A stretch of DNA of 64,000 nucleotides from Kluyvera sichuanensis (GCF_014218705.1 NZ_JABBJF010000017.1:37864-101863), one strand, 5' to 3'. Positions 48,315 to 60,014 are shown, numbered from the stretch's first letter. The notes: generated by a model not told the origin, from the letters alone. Program-made: numbers and translations.

Positions 48315-48386
48315 GTAGCCCGGCCGAACGAAGTGACGCCGGGGAGATGCCGAGGAGTCGGCGTTGACACGCCTCGTCCGGGCTAC
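48315..48386. repeat. REP/BIME palindrome downstream of purN
   Basis: 72-bp element with terminal arms GTAGCCCGG (48315-48323) and CCGGGCTAC (48378-48386) and internal GACGCCGGGG/CGGCGTT. Its reverse complement matches the element near 59938-60005 in head and tail. Confidence 0.8.
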
Positions 48387-48391
48387 TGGAT

Positions 48392-49030
48392 TTATTCTGC
48401 GGCATAGCCTTCCGGCGTCAGCTTAATGTCGTCAAGCCAGGCGTGATTATCCTGCATCTTCAGACGGCCATTAAGGAACCAGCTCACCACCAGAGGATAG
48501 ATAGCGTGCTCCTGCGCCTGAACGCGTGAGGTGATTTCCGCTTCGTCGTCACCGGCGAAAACCGGCACCTTAGCCTGCAAAATCACCGGCCCGCCGTCCA
48601 GCTCTTCGGTCACGAAATGCACCGAGGTGCCGTGTTCCGTATCGCCGTTGTCCAGCGCCTGACGATGGGTGTTCAGGCCCGGGTATTTTGGCAGCAGGGA
48701 AGGGTGGATGTTGAGCAGCTTGCCCTGATAGTGCTGAACAAACTCTGCGCTCAGAATGCGCATGTAGCCTGCCAGCACCACGACATCGGGCGCATAGGCG
48801 TCAATTTCATGCATCAGCTCGCGGTCAAAGGCTTCGCGGCTGGCAAATTGGCTGGCAGCCAGCGCGTGCTGGGGAATACCGGCCTCACGCGCCCGCTCAA
48901 GACCGAACGCGTCGGCCTTGTTGCTAAATACCGCCCTGATGGTGCCTGGAATCCTTTTCTGCTCACAGGCATCGATAATCGCCTGTAAGTTGCTGCCGCT
49001 GCCGGAAATCAGCACGACGATATTTTTCAT
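48392..49030 (-). CDS. purN: Phosphoribosylglycinamide formyltransferase 1
   Basis: Third step of purine synthesis: formyl transfer from 10-formyl-THF to GAR. 212 residues. N-terminal nucleotide-binding VLISGSGSNLQAI. The catalytic Asn and His lie in LLNIHPSLLPKYPG and the catalytic Asp in ELDGGPVI. Its ATG (49030-49028) directly abuts the purM stop codon, giving strict coupling. Confidence 0.98.
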   Translation of the reverse strand: MKNIVVLISGSGSNLQAIIDACEQKRIPGTIRAVFSNKADAFGLERAREAGIPQHALAASQFASREAFDRELMHEIDAYAPDVVVLAGYMRILSAEFVQHYQGKLLNIHPSLLPKYPGLNTHRQALDNGDTEHGTSVHFVTEELDGGPVILQAKVPVFAGDDEAEITSRVQAQEHAIYPLVVSWFLNGRLKMQDNHAWLDDIKLTPEGYAAE

Positions 49031-50143
<1,113 letters not shown>

Positions 50144-50206
50144 CTATTCTGATCCCAATTTTTACCTCCCGGTTTTTCCATTGTTTCCATCTATATATCG
50201 GTCAAA

Positions 50207-50222
50207 TATGATACTGCTCACG
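50207..50222 (+). promoter_or_regulatory. CRP-like site upstream of the beta-glucoside genes
   Basis: TATGA-TACTGC-TCACG, 4/5 plus 4/5 matches to the TGTGA-N6-TCACA consensus. It suggests catabolite control of bglK. Confidence 0.4.
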
Positions 50223-50281
50223 AAAATGAAACCGGGTACACCCTTGTCCTTGCATCCACTGAGCACAATCCACATCATATC

Positions 50282-50298
50282 AATGAAACCGGTTTCTG
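50282..50298 (+). promoter_or_regulatory. AscG-like (LacI-family) operator
   Basis: Contains the perfect 12-bp palindrome GAAACCGGTTTC (50285-50296) preceded by T, nearly the TGAAACCGGTTTCA sequence described for AscG. A degenerate second copy, TGAAACCGGGTACA, lies at 50227-50240, 57 bases away centre to centre, which would allow looping. Confidence 0.6.
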
Positions 50299-50355
50299 TT
50301 TTTTGTTTCAGCGAAGCCAATCACCGATGTAAAACGGCTACAAGGGATGAATGGA

Positions 50356-51234
50356 ATGAAGATTGCTGCCTTTGATATTGGGGGTACGGCGTTAAAGATG
50401 GGCGTTGTTGCCGCCAGCGGTGAACTGCTCGATAAGGGAAAAGAGCCAATCAGCAACAGCGATGGTGACCAGATTCTGGCGGCGATTGAGCGCTGGATTA
50501 CGGCCCACCCAGAGTGCACAGGGATTGCCATCAGCGCACCGGGCTACGTTAACCCGCATACCGGCTTTATCGAAATGGGCGGCGCCATTCGTCGGTTCGA
50601 CAACTTTGCCATTAAAGCGTGGCTGGAAGAACGTACCGGCCTTCCGGTGGCGATTGAGAACGACGCGAATTGCGTGCTGCTGGCCGAACGCTGGCAGGGC
50701 AAAGCTCGCGATATGGCCAACTGCCTGGTGATGACCATCGGCACCGGCATCGGCGGCACTATCTTCTGCAACAACCAACTGGTGCACGGCGCCCGTTTTC
50801 GCGCCGGTGAGTTTGGCTATATGCAAACTATGCGCCCCGGTTCACGCGACGTCCGTCGCTACTCCATGAATGAAAACTGCACCCTGCGCGTGCTGCGCCA
50901 TCGCTACGCGCAGCATATCGGCAAAGCGCTGGAAGAGGTGACGGGCGAGGAAATTTTTGACCGCTTTGACGCGGGTGACGCCATCTGTCAGCGACTGGTA
51001 TCAGAGTTTCTCAACGATATCGGCACCGGCCTTTACAACCTGGTAAACCTGTTTGACCCGCAGACTATTTTTATCGGCGGTGGCATTGTCGAGCGCCCAG
51101 GTTTTCTGGCCCTGATGCGTGAGCATCTGGCCTGGTTCGGCATTGCCGACTACATCGATACCGTCAGCCATGGCAACGACGCCGGGCTTATCGGCGCGGT
51201 TTACCATTTCAATCAGCACTATTCGCAGCGATAA
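50356..51234 (+). CDS. bglK: Beta-glucoside kinase (ROK family)
   Basis: Phosphorylates imported beta-glucosides such as cellobiose at the 6' position with ATP. 292 residues, ROK fold: N-terminal phosphate loop FDIGGTALKMG (6-16), catalytic Asp103 in AIENDANC, second phosphate loop TIGTGIGG and adenosine loop IFIGGGI. It closely resembles Klebsiella BglK (same MKIAAFDIGGTALKMGVV start). The usual ROK zinc-binding cysteine cluster is absent. I start at ATG 50356, nine bases after AAGGG, rather than ATG 50347, which directly abuts that site. Paired with a 6-phospho-beta-glucosidase. Confidence 0.88.
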   Translation: MKIAAFDIGGTALKMGVVAASGELLDKGKEPISNSDGDQILAAIERWITAHPECTGIAISAPGYVNPHTGFIEMGGAIRRFDNFAIKAWLEERTGLPVAIENDANCVLLAERWQGKARDMANCLVMTIGTGIGGTIFCNNQLVHGARFRAGEFGYMQTMRPGSRDVRRYSMNENCTLRVLRHRYAQHIGKALEEVTGEEIFDRFDAGDAICQRLVSEFLNDIGTGLYNLVNLFDPQTIFIGGGIVERPGFLALMREHLAWFGIADYIDTVSHGNDAGLIGAVYHFNQHYSQR

Positions 51235-51246
51235 CTCACTGTTTAA

Positions 51247-52689
<1,443 letters not shown>

Positions 52690-52709
52690 CCCGCTGAATA
52701 CGTAAAATA

Positions 52710-52737
52710 AAACCCCGCGAGTCGGGGTTTATTTTTA
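52710..52737 (+). terminator. Intrinsic terminator after the GH1 gene
   Basis: 8-bp stem AAACCCCG/CGGGGTTT (52710-52717 with 52723-52730), five-base loop, followed by ATTTTTA. Confidence 0.88.
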
Positions 52738-52825
52738 TCCTGTCTTATACTCTCTGGGGACCCATTCACCGCTTTGCTTGATCCTGGTCAATCATCACAG
52801 GTATGGCGCAATCGTAAAAAAGCGG

Positions 52826-52847
52826 TATAATCCCGCGATTTTTTTTG
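52826..52847 (+). promoter_or_regulatory. upp promoter -10 and UTP-sensing T-tract
   Basis: -10 box TATAAT (52826-52831) followed five bases later by GATTTTTTTTG (52837-52847; eight Ts). In E. coli upp an initially transcribed GATTTTTTTTG supports UTP-dependent reiterative transcription, which lowers expression when UTP is high. The arrangement is preserved here. Confidence 0.75.
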
Positions 52848-52875
52848 TGGCTGCCCCATCTAAAGGAGAAAGAGA

Positions 52876-53502
52876 ATGAAGATTGTGGAAGTTAAACACC
52901 CACTCGTCAAACACAAGCTGGGCCTGATGCGCGAGAACGACATCAGCACCAAACGCTTCCGTGAACTCGCCTCCGAAGTCGGCAGCCTGCTGACTTATGA
53001 AGCTACCGCCGGTCTGGAAACCGAAAAAGTGACTATCGAAGGCTGGAACGGCCCGGTAGAAATCGACCAGATCAAAGGTAAGAAAATTACCGTTGTGCCA
53101 ATCCTGCGTGCAGGCCTGGGCATGATGGACGGCGTACTGGAAAACGTACCAAGCGCGCGTATCAGCGTTGTCGGTATGTACCGTGACGAAGAGACGCTGG
53201 AGCCGGTACCTTACTTCCAGAAGCTGGTCTCCAACATCGATGAACGTATGGCGCTGATCGTTGACCCAATGCTGGCTACCGGCGGTTCCGTTATCGCCAC
53301 CATCGACCTGCTGAAGAAAGCGGGCTGCTCCAGCATTAAGGTGCTGGTGTTGGTTGCTGCGCCGGAAGGTATTGCCGCGCTGGAAAAAGCGCACCCGGAC
53401 ATCGAGCTGTACACCGCGTCGATTGACCAGGGCCTGAACGAGCACGGATACATTATTCCGGGCCTCGGCGATGCCGGCGATAAGATTTTTGGTACCAAGT
53501 AA
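52876..53502 (+). CDS. upp: Uracil phosphoribosyltransferase
   Basis: Salvages uracil to UMP with PRPP. 208 residues, the E. coli length. PRPP-binding motif [17 protein letters not shown]; uracil-binding C-terminal [12 protein letters not shown]. Strong ribosome site AAGGAG before ATG 52876. A terminator separates it from uraA, so transporter expression depends on readthrough. Confidence 0.98.
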   Translation: MKIVEVKHPLVKHKLGLMRENDISTKRFRELASEVGSLLTYEATAGLETEKVTIEGWNGPVEIDQIKGKKITVVPILRAGLGMMDGVLENVPSARISVVGMYRDEETLEPVPYFQKLVSNIDERMALIVDPMLATGGSVIATIDLLKKAGCSSIKVLVLVAAPEGIAALEKAHPDIELYTASIDQGLNEHGYIIPGLGDAGDKIFGTK

Positions 53503-53518
53503 ACGAAAAAATAAAAAG

Positions 53519-53546
53519 AGCCGACTTTTAGAGTCGGCTTTTTTTT
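53519..53546 (+). terminator. Intrinsic terminator between upp and uraA
   Basis: 8-bp stem AGCCGACT/AGTCGGCT with five-base loop, followed by a run of eight Ts. Confidence 0.92.
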
Positions 53547-53589
53547 GAATAAAAAAACCGAAGCTAATAACACACTCGAGGAAAACATC

Positions 53590-54879
53590 ATGACACGCCG
53601 TGCCATTGGGGTAAGTGAAAGACCGCCGCTTTTACAGACCATCCCGCTTAGCTTGCAGCATTTATTCGCCATGTTTGGCGCAACCGTGCTGGTGCCAGTC
53701 CTGTTTCACATCAACCCGGCCACCGTTCTGCTGTTCAACGGTCTTGGGACGCTGCTGTACCTCTTCATCTGTAAAGGCAAAATCCCGGCCTATCTGGGCT
53801 CCAGCTTTGCCTTTATCTCTCCGGTACTGCTGCTGCTGCCGTTAGGCTACGAAGTGGCGCTGGGCGGCTTTATTATGTGCGGCGTGCTGTTCTGCCTGGT
53901 CTCCTTCATCGTGAAGAAAGCGGGGACCGGCTGGCTTGACGTGATGTTCCCTCCTGCGGCGATGGGCGCAATCGTTGCCGTTATCGGTCTGGAACTGGCG
54001 GGCGTGGCGGCGAACATGGCGGGCCTGCTGCCGCCGGACGGTCAGTCTGCGGATACCAAAACCATTATTATTTCGCTGGTAACCCTGGGCGTCACCGTGT
54101 TTGGCTCGGTGCTGTTCCGCGGCTTCCTGGCGATTATCCCGATTCTTATCGGCGTGCTGGTGGGCTACGCGCTCTCCTTCGTGATGGGCGTTGTCGACAC
54201 TTCGCCGATTGCGAATGCGCACTGGTTCGCGCTGCCAACCTTCTATACGCCGCGTTTTGAGTGGTTTGCTATCTTCACTATCCTGCCAGCGGCGCTGGTG
54301 GTGATTGCCGAACACGTAGGCCACCTGGTGGTGACGGCGAACATCGTCAAGAAAGACCTGATTCGCGATCCGGGTCTGCACCGTTCGATGTTTGCCAACG
54401 GCCTTTCCACCGTGATCTCCGGTTTCTTTGGCTCCACGCCGAACACCACCTACGGTGAAAACATCGGCGTGATGGCGATTACCCGTGTGTACAGCACCTG
54501 GGTTATCGGCGGCGCGGCAATCATTGCGATTCTGCTCTCCTGCGTTGGTAAGCTGGCGGCGGCGATTCAGATTATCCCACTGCCGGTCATGGGCGGCGTT
54601 TCTCTGCTGCTGTACGGCGTAATCGGTGCCTCCGGTATCCGCGTGCTGATCGAATCCAAAGTGGATTACAGCAAAGCGCAGAACCTGATCCTGACCTCCG
54701 TCATCCTGATCATCGGCGTCAGCGGCGCGAAAGTGCACATCGGCGCGGCTGAGCTGAAAGGCATGGCGCTGGCGACGATCGTTGGTATCTGCCTGAGCCT
54801 GGTCTTCAAGCTGATAAGTGTCCTGCGTCCGGAAGAAGTGGTGCTGGACGCGGACGAGAGTGATACCTCTAAGTCGTGA
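53590..54879 (+). CDS. uraA: Uracil permease UraA
   Basis: Inner-membrane uracil:H+ symporter of the NCS2 (nucleobase/ascorbate) family. 429 residues with 14 hydrophobic segments in the inverted-repeat arrangement. The conserved AEHVGHLVVTANI carries the uracil-binding Glu, and GFFGSTPNTTYGENIGVMAITRVYS is the NCS2 signature region. ATG 53590 has GAGGAAA upstream; the frame is open 15 codons earlier through the terminator, which is non-coding. Partner of upp in uracil salvage. Confidence 0.97.
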   Translation: MTRRAIGVSERPPLLQTIPLSLQHLFAMFGATVLVPVLFHINPATVLLFNGLGTLLYLFICKGKIPAYLGSSFAFISPVLLLLPLGYEVALGGFIMCGVLFCLVSFIVKKAGTGWLDVMFPPAAMGAIVAVIGLELAGVAANMAGLLPPDGQSADTKTIIISLVTLGVTVFGSVLFRGFLAIIPILIGVLVGYALSFVMGVVDTSPIANAHWFALPTFYTPRFEWFAIFTILPAALVVIAEHVGHLVVTANIVKKDLIRDPGLHRSMFANGLSTVISGFFGSTPNTTYGENIGVMAITRVYSTWVIGGAAIIAILLSCVGKLAAAIQIIPLPVMGGVSLLLYGVIGASGIRVLIESKVDYSKAQNLILTSVILIIGVSGAKVHIGAAELKGMALATIVGICLSLVFKLISVLRPEEVVLDADESDTSKS

Positions 54880-54973
54880 TCCTCAAGCCGGGCGGATCGC
54901 CGCCCGGTTCTCTCCCCGCTATTTTCTGTGGTAAACTCTTCCCGTTTTTTCGTAAGCCCATGTTGAGGTCTCT

Positions 54974-55675
54974 CTGAACGCACCGGCACAGCTCTCTTTG
55001 CCACTTTATCTTCCTGATGATGAAACCTTTGCGAGTTTCTTCCCAGGTGATAACCCTTCTTTACTTGCTGCACTGCAAAATGTGCTGCGGCAGGAGCACA
55101 GCGGATACATCTATATCTGGGCACGTGAAGGTGCCGGACGCAGCCATTTGCTGCATGCAGCCTGCGCCGAACTCTCGCAGCGCGGCGATGCCGTGGGCTA
55201 CGTACCGCTGGATAAACGCACCTGGTTTGTTCCGGAAGTGCTGGAAGGGATGGAGCAGCTTTCGCTGGTGTGCATCGATAACATCGAGTGCGTGGCGGGA
55301 GACGAACTGTGGGAAATGGCGATTTTTAATCTCTACAACCGGATCCTCGAGTCGGGTAACACCCGCCTGCTGATCACCGGCGATCGCCCACCGCGTCAGC
55401 TGAATCTCGGCCTGCCGGATCTCGCTTCTCGCCTCGACTGGGGGCAAATCTACAAGCTGCAGCCGCTCTCCGACGAAGATAAATTACAGGCATTGCAGCT
55501 GCGTGCCCGCCTGCGCGGCTTTGAGATGCCGGACGATGTGTGCCGCTTTATGCTCAAACGGCTGGATCGCGAAATGCGCACGCTGTTCCAGACGCTGGAT
55601 CAGCTCGATCACGCCTCTATCACCGCCCAGCGCAAGCTGACCATTCCGTTTGTGAAAGAGATTCTGAAGCTGTAG
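54974..55675 (+). CDS. hda: DnaA inactivator Hda, CTG start
   Basis: AAA+ protein that, bound to the DNA-loaded sliding clamp, stimulates ATP hydrolysis by DnaA and prevents re-initiation of replication. Starting at CTG 54974, behind GAGG (54965-54968), the protein is 233 residues, the E. coli length. Only this start includes the N-terminal clamp-binding motif QLSLPL (residues 6-11). The nearest alternative, TTG 54998, would delete it and has no ribosome site. Walker A-like REGAGRSH, Walker B-like LVCIDNIE, and box VII/VIII-type SRLDWG and LDREMRTLF are present. A CTG start has been reported for E. coli hda. Confidence 0.93.
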   Translation: MNAPAQLSLPLYLPDDETFASFFPGDNPSLLAALQNVLRQEHSGYIYIWAREGAGRSHLLHAACAELSQRGDAVGYVPLDKRTWFVPEVLEGMEQLSLVCIDNIECVAGDELWEMAIFNLYNRILESGNTRLLITGDRPPRQLNLGLPDLASRLDWGQIYKLQPLSDEDKLQALQLRARLRGFEMPDDVCRFMLKRLDREMRTLFQTLDQLDHASITAQRKLTIPFVKEILKL

Positions 55676-55676
55676 G

Positions 55677-56603
55677 TTATTCCGCTTTTTCCTGTGCGAT
55701 GGCGTTAAGATCATCTGCCAGGACACCGGTAAGTGCGATAACCCGTTGCCGTTCCATACCGTCCTGAAGTAGGGCTTTGGCTATACGGGTGGCGGCTTCG
55801 TTTCTGCCTTCTGCTAACCCTTTTTCCAGGCCCTTTTTCCAACCTTTTTGTTCCAGATACTCTGCGACCGTCATCAGTGTTCCCTCATGATGTGCTGTGC
55901 GTTGTGCCAGTTCCTGAATCAGTTTTTCTGGCTGGTCGGCGGTGCCGTTTAACAACATATAGTTCAGGATTGCGATTAGTCTGTCGCGATCAGTGTATCC
56001 CATCACTAATAGCTGAGCTAGAGGAGCGATAAGCTCGGCTAGATCCCGTAGCCGAATATGCTTTTGCAGCAATTCTAGCGAGGCAATACGTCGGTGATGC
56101 ATAATTTCGCTGTCGGGGATGACGGTGATATCGGCCAGCGGAAAGGGTTGACTATAGAACGCTCGTGCCATTTCCGGTGCGGCAAATTCATCTGTCCAGT
56201 TTAGTGAATGAGGGTAGGGACTCACGAGTCCATGATAAAAAAGAATGGGGATAACCAAAGGAAGCCGTCGGTGCCCCGCATTGAGATGACGCTGCATGGC
56301 GGCAATAGCATAGCGCATCAGGCGAAATCCCATATGACGGTCTGGCTTACTCTGATGCTCGATCAGGGCATAAATATAGCCGTCTCCAGCTGTCGTTTTA
56401 AGCGAGTAAAGCATATCAGAATAGCTTGCCTGTAGACTCTCTTCAATAAAGCTACCGGACTCGAGCTTGAGCGTATCGAGATCGCAAAGACGCTGCAGCG
56501 AACCAGGAAGATGAATCTGTAGAAAATCGCGAGCGGTGGCAGGATCCTGCAAGAACTGCTTAAAAATCGCATCATGCGGCATCGATGTGGCGTTCTCGCT
56601 CAT
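55677..56603 (-). CDS. Rpn-family recombination-promoting nuclease/putative transposase
   Basis: 308-residue PD-(D/E)XK nuclease of the RpnA-C/YhgA type (transposase_31 domain, about 8-210). The N-terminal PHDAIFKQFLQDPATARDFL and the catalytic core IEHQSKPDRHMGFRLMRY with upstream YSDMLY (Asp) are the hallmarks. E. coli Rpn proteins are DNA endonucleases that raise RecA-independent recombination. The C-terminus has the usual repeated Lys/Gly/Glu-rich stretch (KKGLEKGLAEGR). GGAGAG precedes the ATG. It converges with hda one base apart and interrupts the hda-yfgD order, so it is an accessory insertion. Confidence 0.9.
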   Translation of the reverse strand: MSENATSMPHDAIFKQFLQDPATARDFLQIHLPGSLQRLCDLDTLKLESGSFIEESLQASYSDMLYSLKTTAGDGYIYALIEHQSKPDRHMGFRLMRYAIAAMQRHLNAGHRRLPLVIPILFYHGLVSPYPHSLNWTDEFAAPEMARAFYSQPFPLADITVIPDSEIMHHRRIASLELLQKHIRLRDLAELIAPLAQLLVMGYTDRDRLIAILNYMLLNGTADQPEKLIQELAQRTAHHEGTLMTVAEYLEQKGWKKGLEKGLAEGRNEAATRIAKALLQDGMERQRVIALTGVLADDLNAIAQEKAE

Positions 56604-56809
56604 CGCTTCTCTCCGTGAAGACCAGTGGATGGCGGGACTCTAACAAGTTTGACATCATGGAGAGGCAGGGAAAATCAAACTACAGATGGTACAACGCAAA
56701 GTGTTTATCAATGTATGCAAGCGGTACAAAACGCTGGAATTACGTTCGCATCTGGAAGGGGGAGAGCGTGCCGCAGCCGAACAATATCAACCGCGGCGGG
56801 TAGAAGGGA

Positions 56810-57169
56810 TTAGCGAACGATTTCCAGCACCTGCTCCGGCGGACGACCAATGCGCGCCTGCCCGTTGTGAACAACGATAGGGCGTTCAATCAGTTTTGGA
56901 TTCTCCACCATCGCCTGGATAAGCTGTTCTTCGCTGAGCTGGCTATCGGCGAGGTTCAGCGATTTGTAGAGATCTTCTTTCTGACGCATCAGCTCGCGCG
57001 CGCTGCTGAAGCCGAGCATGTCAATCAGTTTGCGCAGCGTCGCGGTATCCGGCGGCGTGTCGAGATACAGCACCACCTCAGGGTCGATGCCATTATCCTT
57101 CAGCAGGGTTAAGGTCTCGCGGCTCTTTGAGCAGCGCGGGTTGTGATAAATCGTGACCGAATCCGTCAT
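56810..57169 (-). CDS. yfgD: ArsC-family protein YfgD
   Basis: 119-residue thioredoxin-fold protein of the arsenate reductase (glutaredoxin-coupled) family. The redox Cys13 lies in HNPRCSKSRE. The C-terminal ERPIVVHNGQARIGRPPE contains the conserved RP and GR residues. Arsenate reduction by YfgD itself is not established. Starts 12 bases downstream of the bepA stop, so it is likely cotranscribed with bepA. Confidence 0.93.
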   Translation of the reverse strand: MTDSVTIYHNPRCSKSRETLTLLKDNGIDPEVVLYLDTPPDTATLRKLIDMLGFSSARELMRQKEDLYKSLNLADSQLSEEQLIQAMVENPKLIERPIVVHNGQARIGRPPEQVLEIVR

Positions 57170-57181
57170 CGTCTCTCCTGT

Positions 57182-58645
57182 TTACATTTTCTGATAAGGG
57201 CGGAAGCGTTCCTGCAGCTCGCGTAGCTGATCGATACGGGCATCGTAGCGCGCCTGCTGGAGGCTACGCAGTTTCACCTGACCGCTGGCCGAGCTGAGCA
57301 TGGAAATCGCCTGATCGAGTCTGCCTACCAGCGCCATATTCTCGGCGCGAGCCGCCAGCTCCTGATCACGATTACCCAGCGCGGCTTCCGCCTGGGCTAG
57401 CAAATCCCAGCCGTTGGTATCGTCTTTATTGTTAAAGGTGTAGCGGTTCAGAATAGTTGCAGCTTCCGCAGGCTGCCCGCCCTCAAGCAGGGCGTTTGCC
57501 AGGTTGAGCTGCAGCACAGGGTTGGTACGCAGTTCACGGGCATTTTTCAGTCGGCTGATGGCCTCGGCGGTTTTCTTCTGCCCGAGGTCGATATCCGTTG
57601 CCAGGTCAAGATACCAGGCGTTTTGCGGCTCGGCGCTCAGCAGCGGCTGCAGCTGTTTGCTCGCCTCGGCGTAGTTTTTCGCTTCCATGGCCAGCAGCGC
57701 ACGGCCGTACTGTGCGGCGTGCTGCTCGCGAATATTGCCCTTCGACCAGTTATCCAGCAGGTCGCTGCCGAGCTGGTTCTTACCGGAGTTATACATGCCG
57801 AGGGTACGCGCTTTAGCGAAATAGAAATCGGCGGAAGATTGCACCACCACCGGACGCATCTGGTTGGCGCGGTTACGCGCGTCGGACAGACGGCTTTCGG
57901 GCAGGGGGTGAGTCAGCAGCATTTCCGGCGGCCGCGATGAGTAGCGCGACTGGTCGAGGAGCTTTTCCATAAAGGCCGGCATGGCCTGGGGATCAAAGCC
58001 TGAACGCTGCAGTACCTGGATACCGATGCGGTCAGCCTCTTCTTCATTCTGGCGAGTAAAGCTGATCATGCCCTGCTGGGTACCGGCCAGCGTGCCGCTT
58101 AGCGCCGCCATACCGGCCTGCGGGCTGGCCATCGCCAGTAAAATTGAACCGAGGGCGCCAACCCAAGTCAGTGGAGCGTTACGCTTCTGGTCTTCCATCG
58201 CGCGCGCCAGGTGGCGCTGGGTGACGTGGGAGATTTCGTGCGCCATTACCGACGCCAGCTGGCTCTCGGTATCGGAATAGCGAAATAGCGCTGAGTGCAG
58301 CACCACGTTACCGCCGAAGAAGGCGAAGGCGTTGATGTCGTCGTTGTTAATCAGATAGAAGTGGAACGGCGTACGGACGGAAAAGGCGTGCGAAACCAGA
58401 CGCATGCCCAGTGAATTGATGTACTGAACCAGCAGCGGGTCATTAATCAGCGGGGCGCTTCCGCGCAGCTGACGGACATAGTAATCCCCCATCTGCATCT
58501 CCTGACCGATGGAGAGCGTGCTTCCTGCTGAGGTGCCCATATCCGGGAGAGTATCAGCCGAATCCGCAAAGGCCGGGGCGATTTGCCCAAGCGTAAGCGT
58601 TGCAATAAGGGATGCCAACAGCGTTTTTTTCAACTGCCTGAACAT
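57182..58645 (-). CDS. bepA: Beta-barrel assembly-enhancing protease BepA
   Basis: Periplasmic M48 zinc metalloprotease and chaperone that promotes LptD maturation and degrades stalled outer-membrane proteins. 487 residues, the E. coli length. Signal peptide to AFA-DSA; M48 motif HEISH at 136-140; the third zinc ligand is expected in NEEEADRIG (about 201). The C-terminal half is a TPR domain for BAM contact. Start at the ATG ending at 58645, behind AGAGG; the frame is open 65 codons further but that stretch is promoter sequence. Divergent from perM. Confidence 0.97.
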   Translation of the reverse strand: MFRQLKKTLLASLIATLTLGQIAPAFADSADTLPDMGTSAGSTLSIGQEMQMGDYYVRQLRGSAPLINDPLLVQYINSLGMRLVSHAFSVRTPFHFYLINNDDINAFAFFGGNVVLHSALFRYSDTESQLASVMAHEISHVTQRHLARAMEDQKRNAPLTWVGALGSILLAMASPQAGMAALSGTLAGTQQGMISFTRQNEEEADRIGIQVLQRSGFDPQAMPAFMEKLLDQSRYSSRPPEMLLTHPLPESRLSDARNRANQMRPVVVQSSADFYFAKARTLGMYNSGKNQLGSDLLDNWSKGNIREQHAAQYGRALLAMEAKNYAEASKQLQPLLSAEPQNAWYLDLATDIDLGQKKTAEAISRLKNARELRTNPVLQLNLANALLEGGQPAEAATILNRYTFNNKDDTNGWDLLAQAEAALGNRDQELAARAENMALVGRLDQAISMLSSASGQVKLRSLQQARYDARIDQLRELQERFRPYQKM

Positions 58646-58860
58646 AACCTCTGTCCTGTAATGTGGGGATGTGCCTGTTTTGACCAACAGCATAATCTTA
58701 CGTTCCATTTTACGCTGCTCTGGGAGTGTATCTATCTGCTCACGGGATGAAAATGATAATCGCGAGATTGTTGGGATAAATATAAAAAGCGGAGTCTTTT
58801 TTGTGACACTTCGATACAATTCATCTCCGTGTGAAAGCAAAGCGTTCAGGGAATCGATTT

Positions 58861-59934
58861 ATGCTCGAGATGTTGATGCAGTGGTACCGCCGCCGATTTA
58901 GTGACCCGGAGGCGATCGCGCTGCTGGTCATTCTGGTGGCAGGTTTTTGCATTCTGTTCTTCTTCAGTGGCCTGTTGGCGCCGCTGCTGGTTGCACTGGT
59001 GCTGGCCTATCTGCTGGAGTGGCCGACCGTCCGCCTGGAGCGGCTGGGCTGGTCGCGTACCTGGGCCACTACCGCCGTGATGGTGCTGTTTATCGGCATT
59101 CTGTTGCTGATGTCCTTCGTGGTGATGCCGATTGCCTGGCAGCAGGGGATTAACCTTATCCACGACATGCCGGGCATGCTGAACAAGCTTTCTGATTATG
59201 CCGCCACGCTGCCCCGCCGCTATCCTGCGCTGATGGATGCCGGGATCATTGATGCGATGGCCGAAAATATGCGTACCCGAATGCTAACGCTCGGTGACTC
59301 GGTGGTGAAATATTCGGTGGCCTCGCTGATGGGACTGCTGACGCTGGCAGTCTATCTGGTGCTGGTGCCGCTGATGGTCTTTTTCCTGGTGAAGGATAAA
59401 GAGCAGATGCTGAACGCGGTGCGTCGCGTGCTGCCGCGCAACCGCGGTCTGGCAGGGCAGGTGTGGAAAGAGATGAACCAGCAAATTACCAACTACATTC
59501 GCGGTAAGGTGCTGGAGATGATCGTCGTAGGCATTGCCACCTGGCTTGGCTTCCTGATGTTTGGCCTTAACTACTCGCTGCTGCTGGCGGTGCTGGTGGG
59601 GCTATCGGTCCTTATTCCTTACATCGGCGCGTTCGTGGTGACGATTCCGGTGGTCTGCGTGGCGCTGTTCCAGTTTGGCCTTGGTACCGAGTTCTGGAGC
59701 CTGTTTGCGGTCTATCTGATTATTCAGGGGCTGGACGGTAACCTGCTGGTGCCGGTGCTGTTCTCCGAAGCCGTGAACCTGCACCCGCTGGTGATTATTC
59801 TGTCGGTGGTGATTTTCGGTGGGCTGTGGGGCTTCTGGGGCGTGTTCTTTGCCATACCACTGGCGACGTTGATTAAAGCGGTAGTTCACGCCTGGCCGGA
59901 TGGGCTGGTGGTAGAAGAAGAAATATCAAACTAA
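58861..59934 (+). CDS. perM: AI-2E-family inner-membrane transporter PerM (YfgO)
   Basis: 357-residue multi-pass inner-membrane protein of the AI-2E/PerM family, seven to eight hydrophobic helices, with LYLLEWPTVRLE-like and GLDGNLLVPVLFSEAVNLHP signatures. Substrate not established. ATG 58861 matches the E. coli start MLEMLMQWYRRRFSDPEA. In E. coli K-12 the hyf operon separates perM from bcp; here a REP element alone lies between them. Confidence 0.93.
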   Translation: MLEMLMQWYRRRFSDPEAIALLVILVAGFCILFFFSGLLAPLLVALVLAYLLEWPTVRLERLGWSRTWATTAVMVLFIGILLLMSFVVMPIAWQQGINLIHDMPGMLNKLSDYAATLPRRYPALMDAGIIDAMAENMRTRMLTLGDSVVKYSVASLMGLLTLAVYLVLVPLMVFFLVKDKEQMLNAVRRVLPRNRGLAGQVWKEMNQQITNYIRGKVLEMIVVGIATWLGFLMFGLNYSLLLAVLVGLSVLIPYIGAFVVTIPVVCVALFQFGLGTEFWSLFAVYLIIQGLDGNLLVPVLFSEAVNLHPLVIILSVVIFGGLWGFWGVFFAIPLATLIKAVVHAWPDGLVVEEEISN

Positions 59935-59937
59935 CGT

Positions 59938-60005
59938 GTCGCCCGGGCGAGGCGGTTACGCCGGCCCTGGAGGAGCCCCGGCGTCGCTGCGCTCGGCCGG
60001 GCTAC
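59938..60005. repeat. REP/BIME palindrome between perM and bcp
   Basis: Terminal arms GCCCGG (59941-59946) and CCGGGC (59998-60003), with internal GGCGGTTACGCCGGCC and GCGTCGCTGCGCTCGG. Same family as 48315-48386 (inverted) and 1653-1700. Confidence 0.8.
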
Positions 60006-60014
60006 GTTATTGGG

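Noticed and set aside
56604..56809. Remnant gene between the Rpn gene and yfgD
   Set aside because: Short frames here have no consistent protein-like pattern and no recognisable family; treated as plain intergenic sequence.
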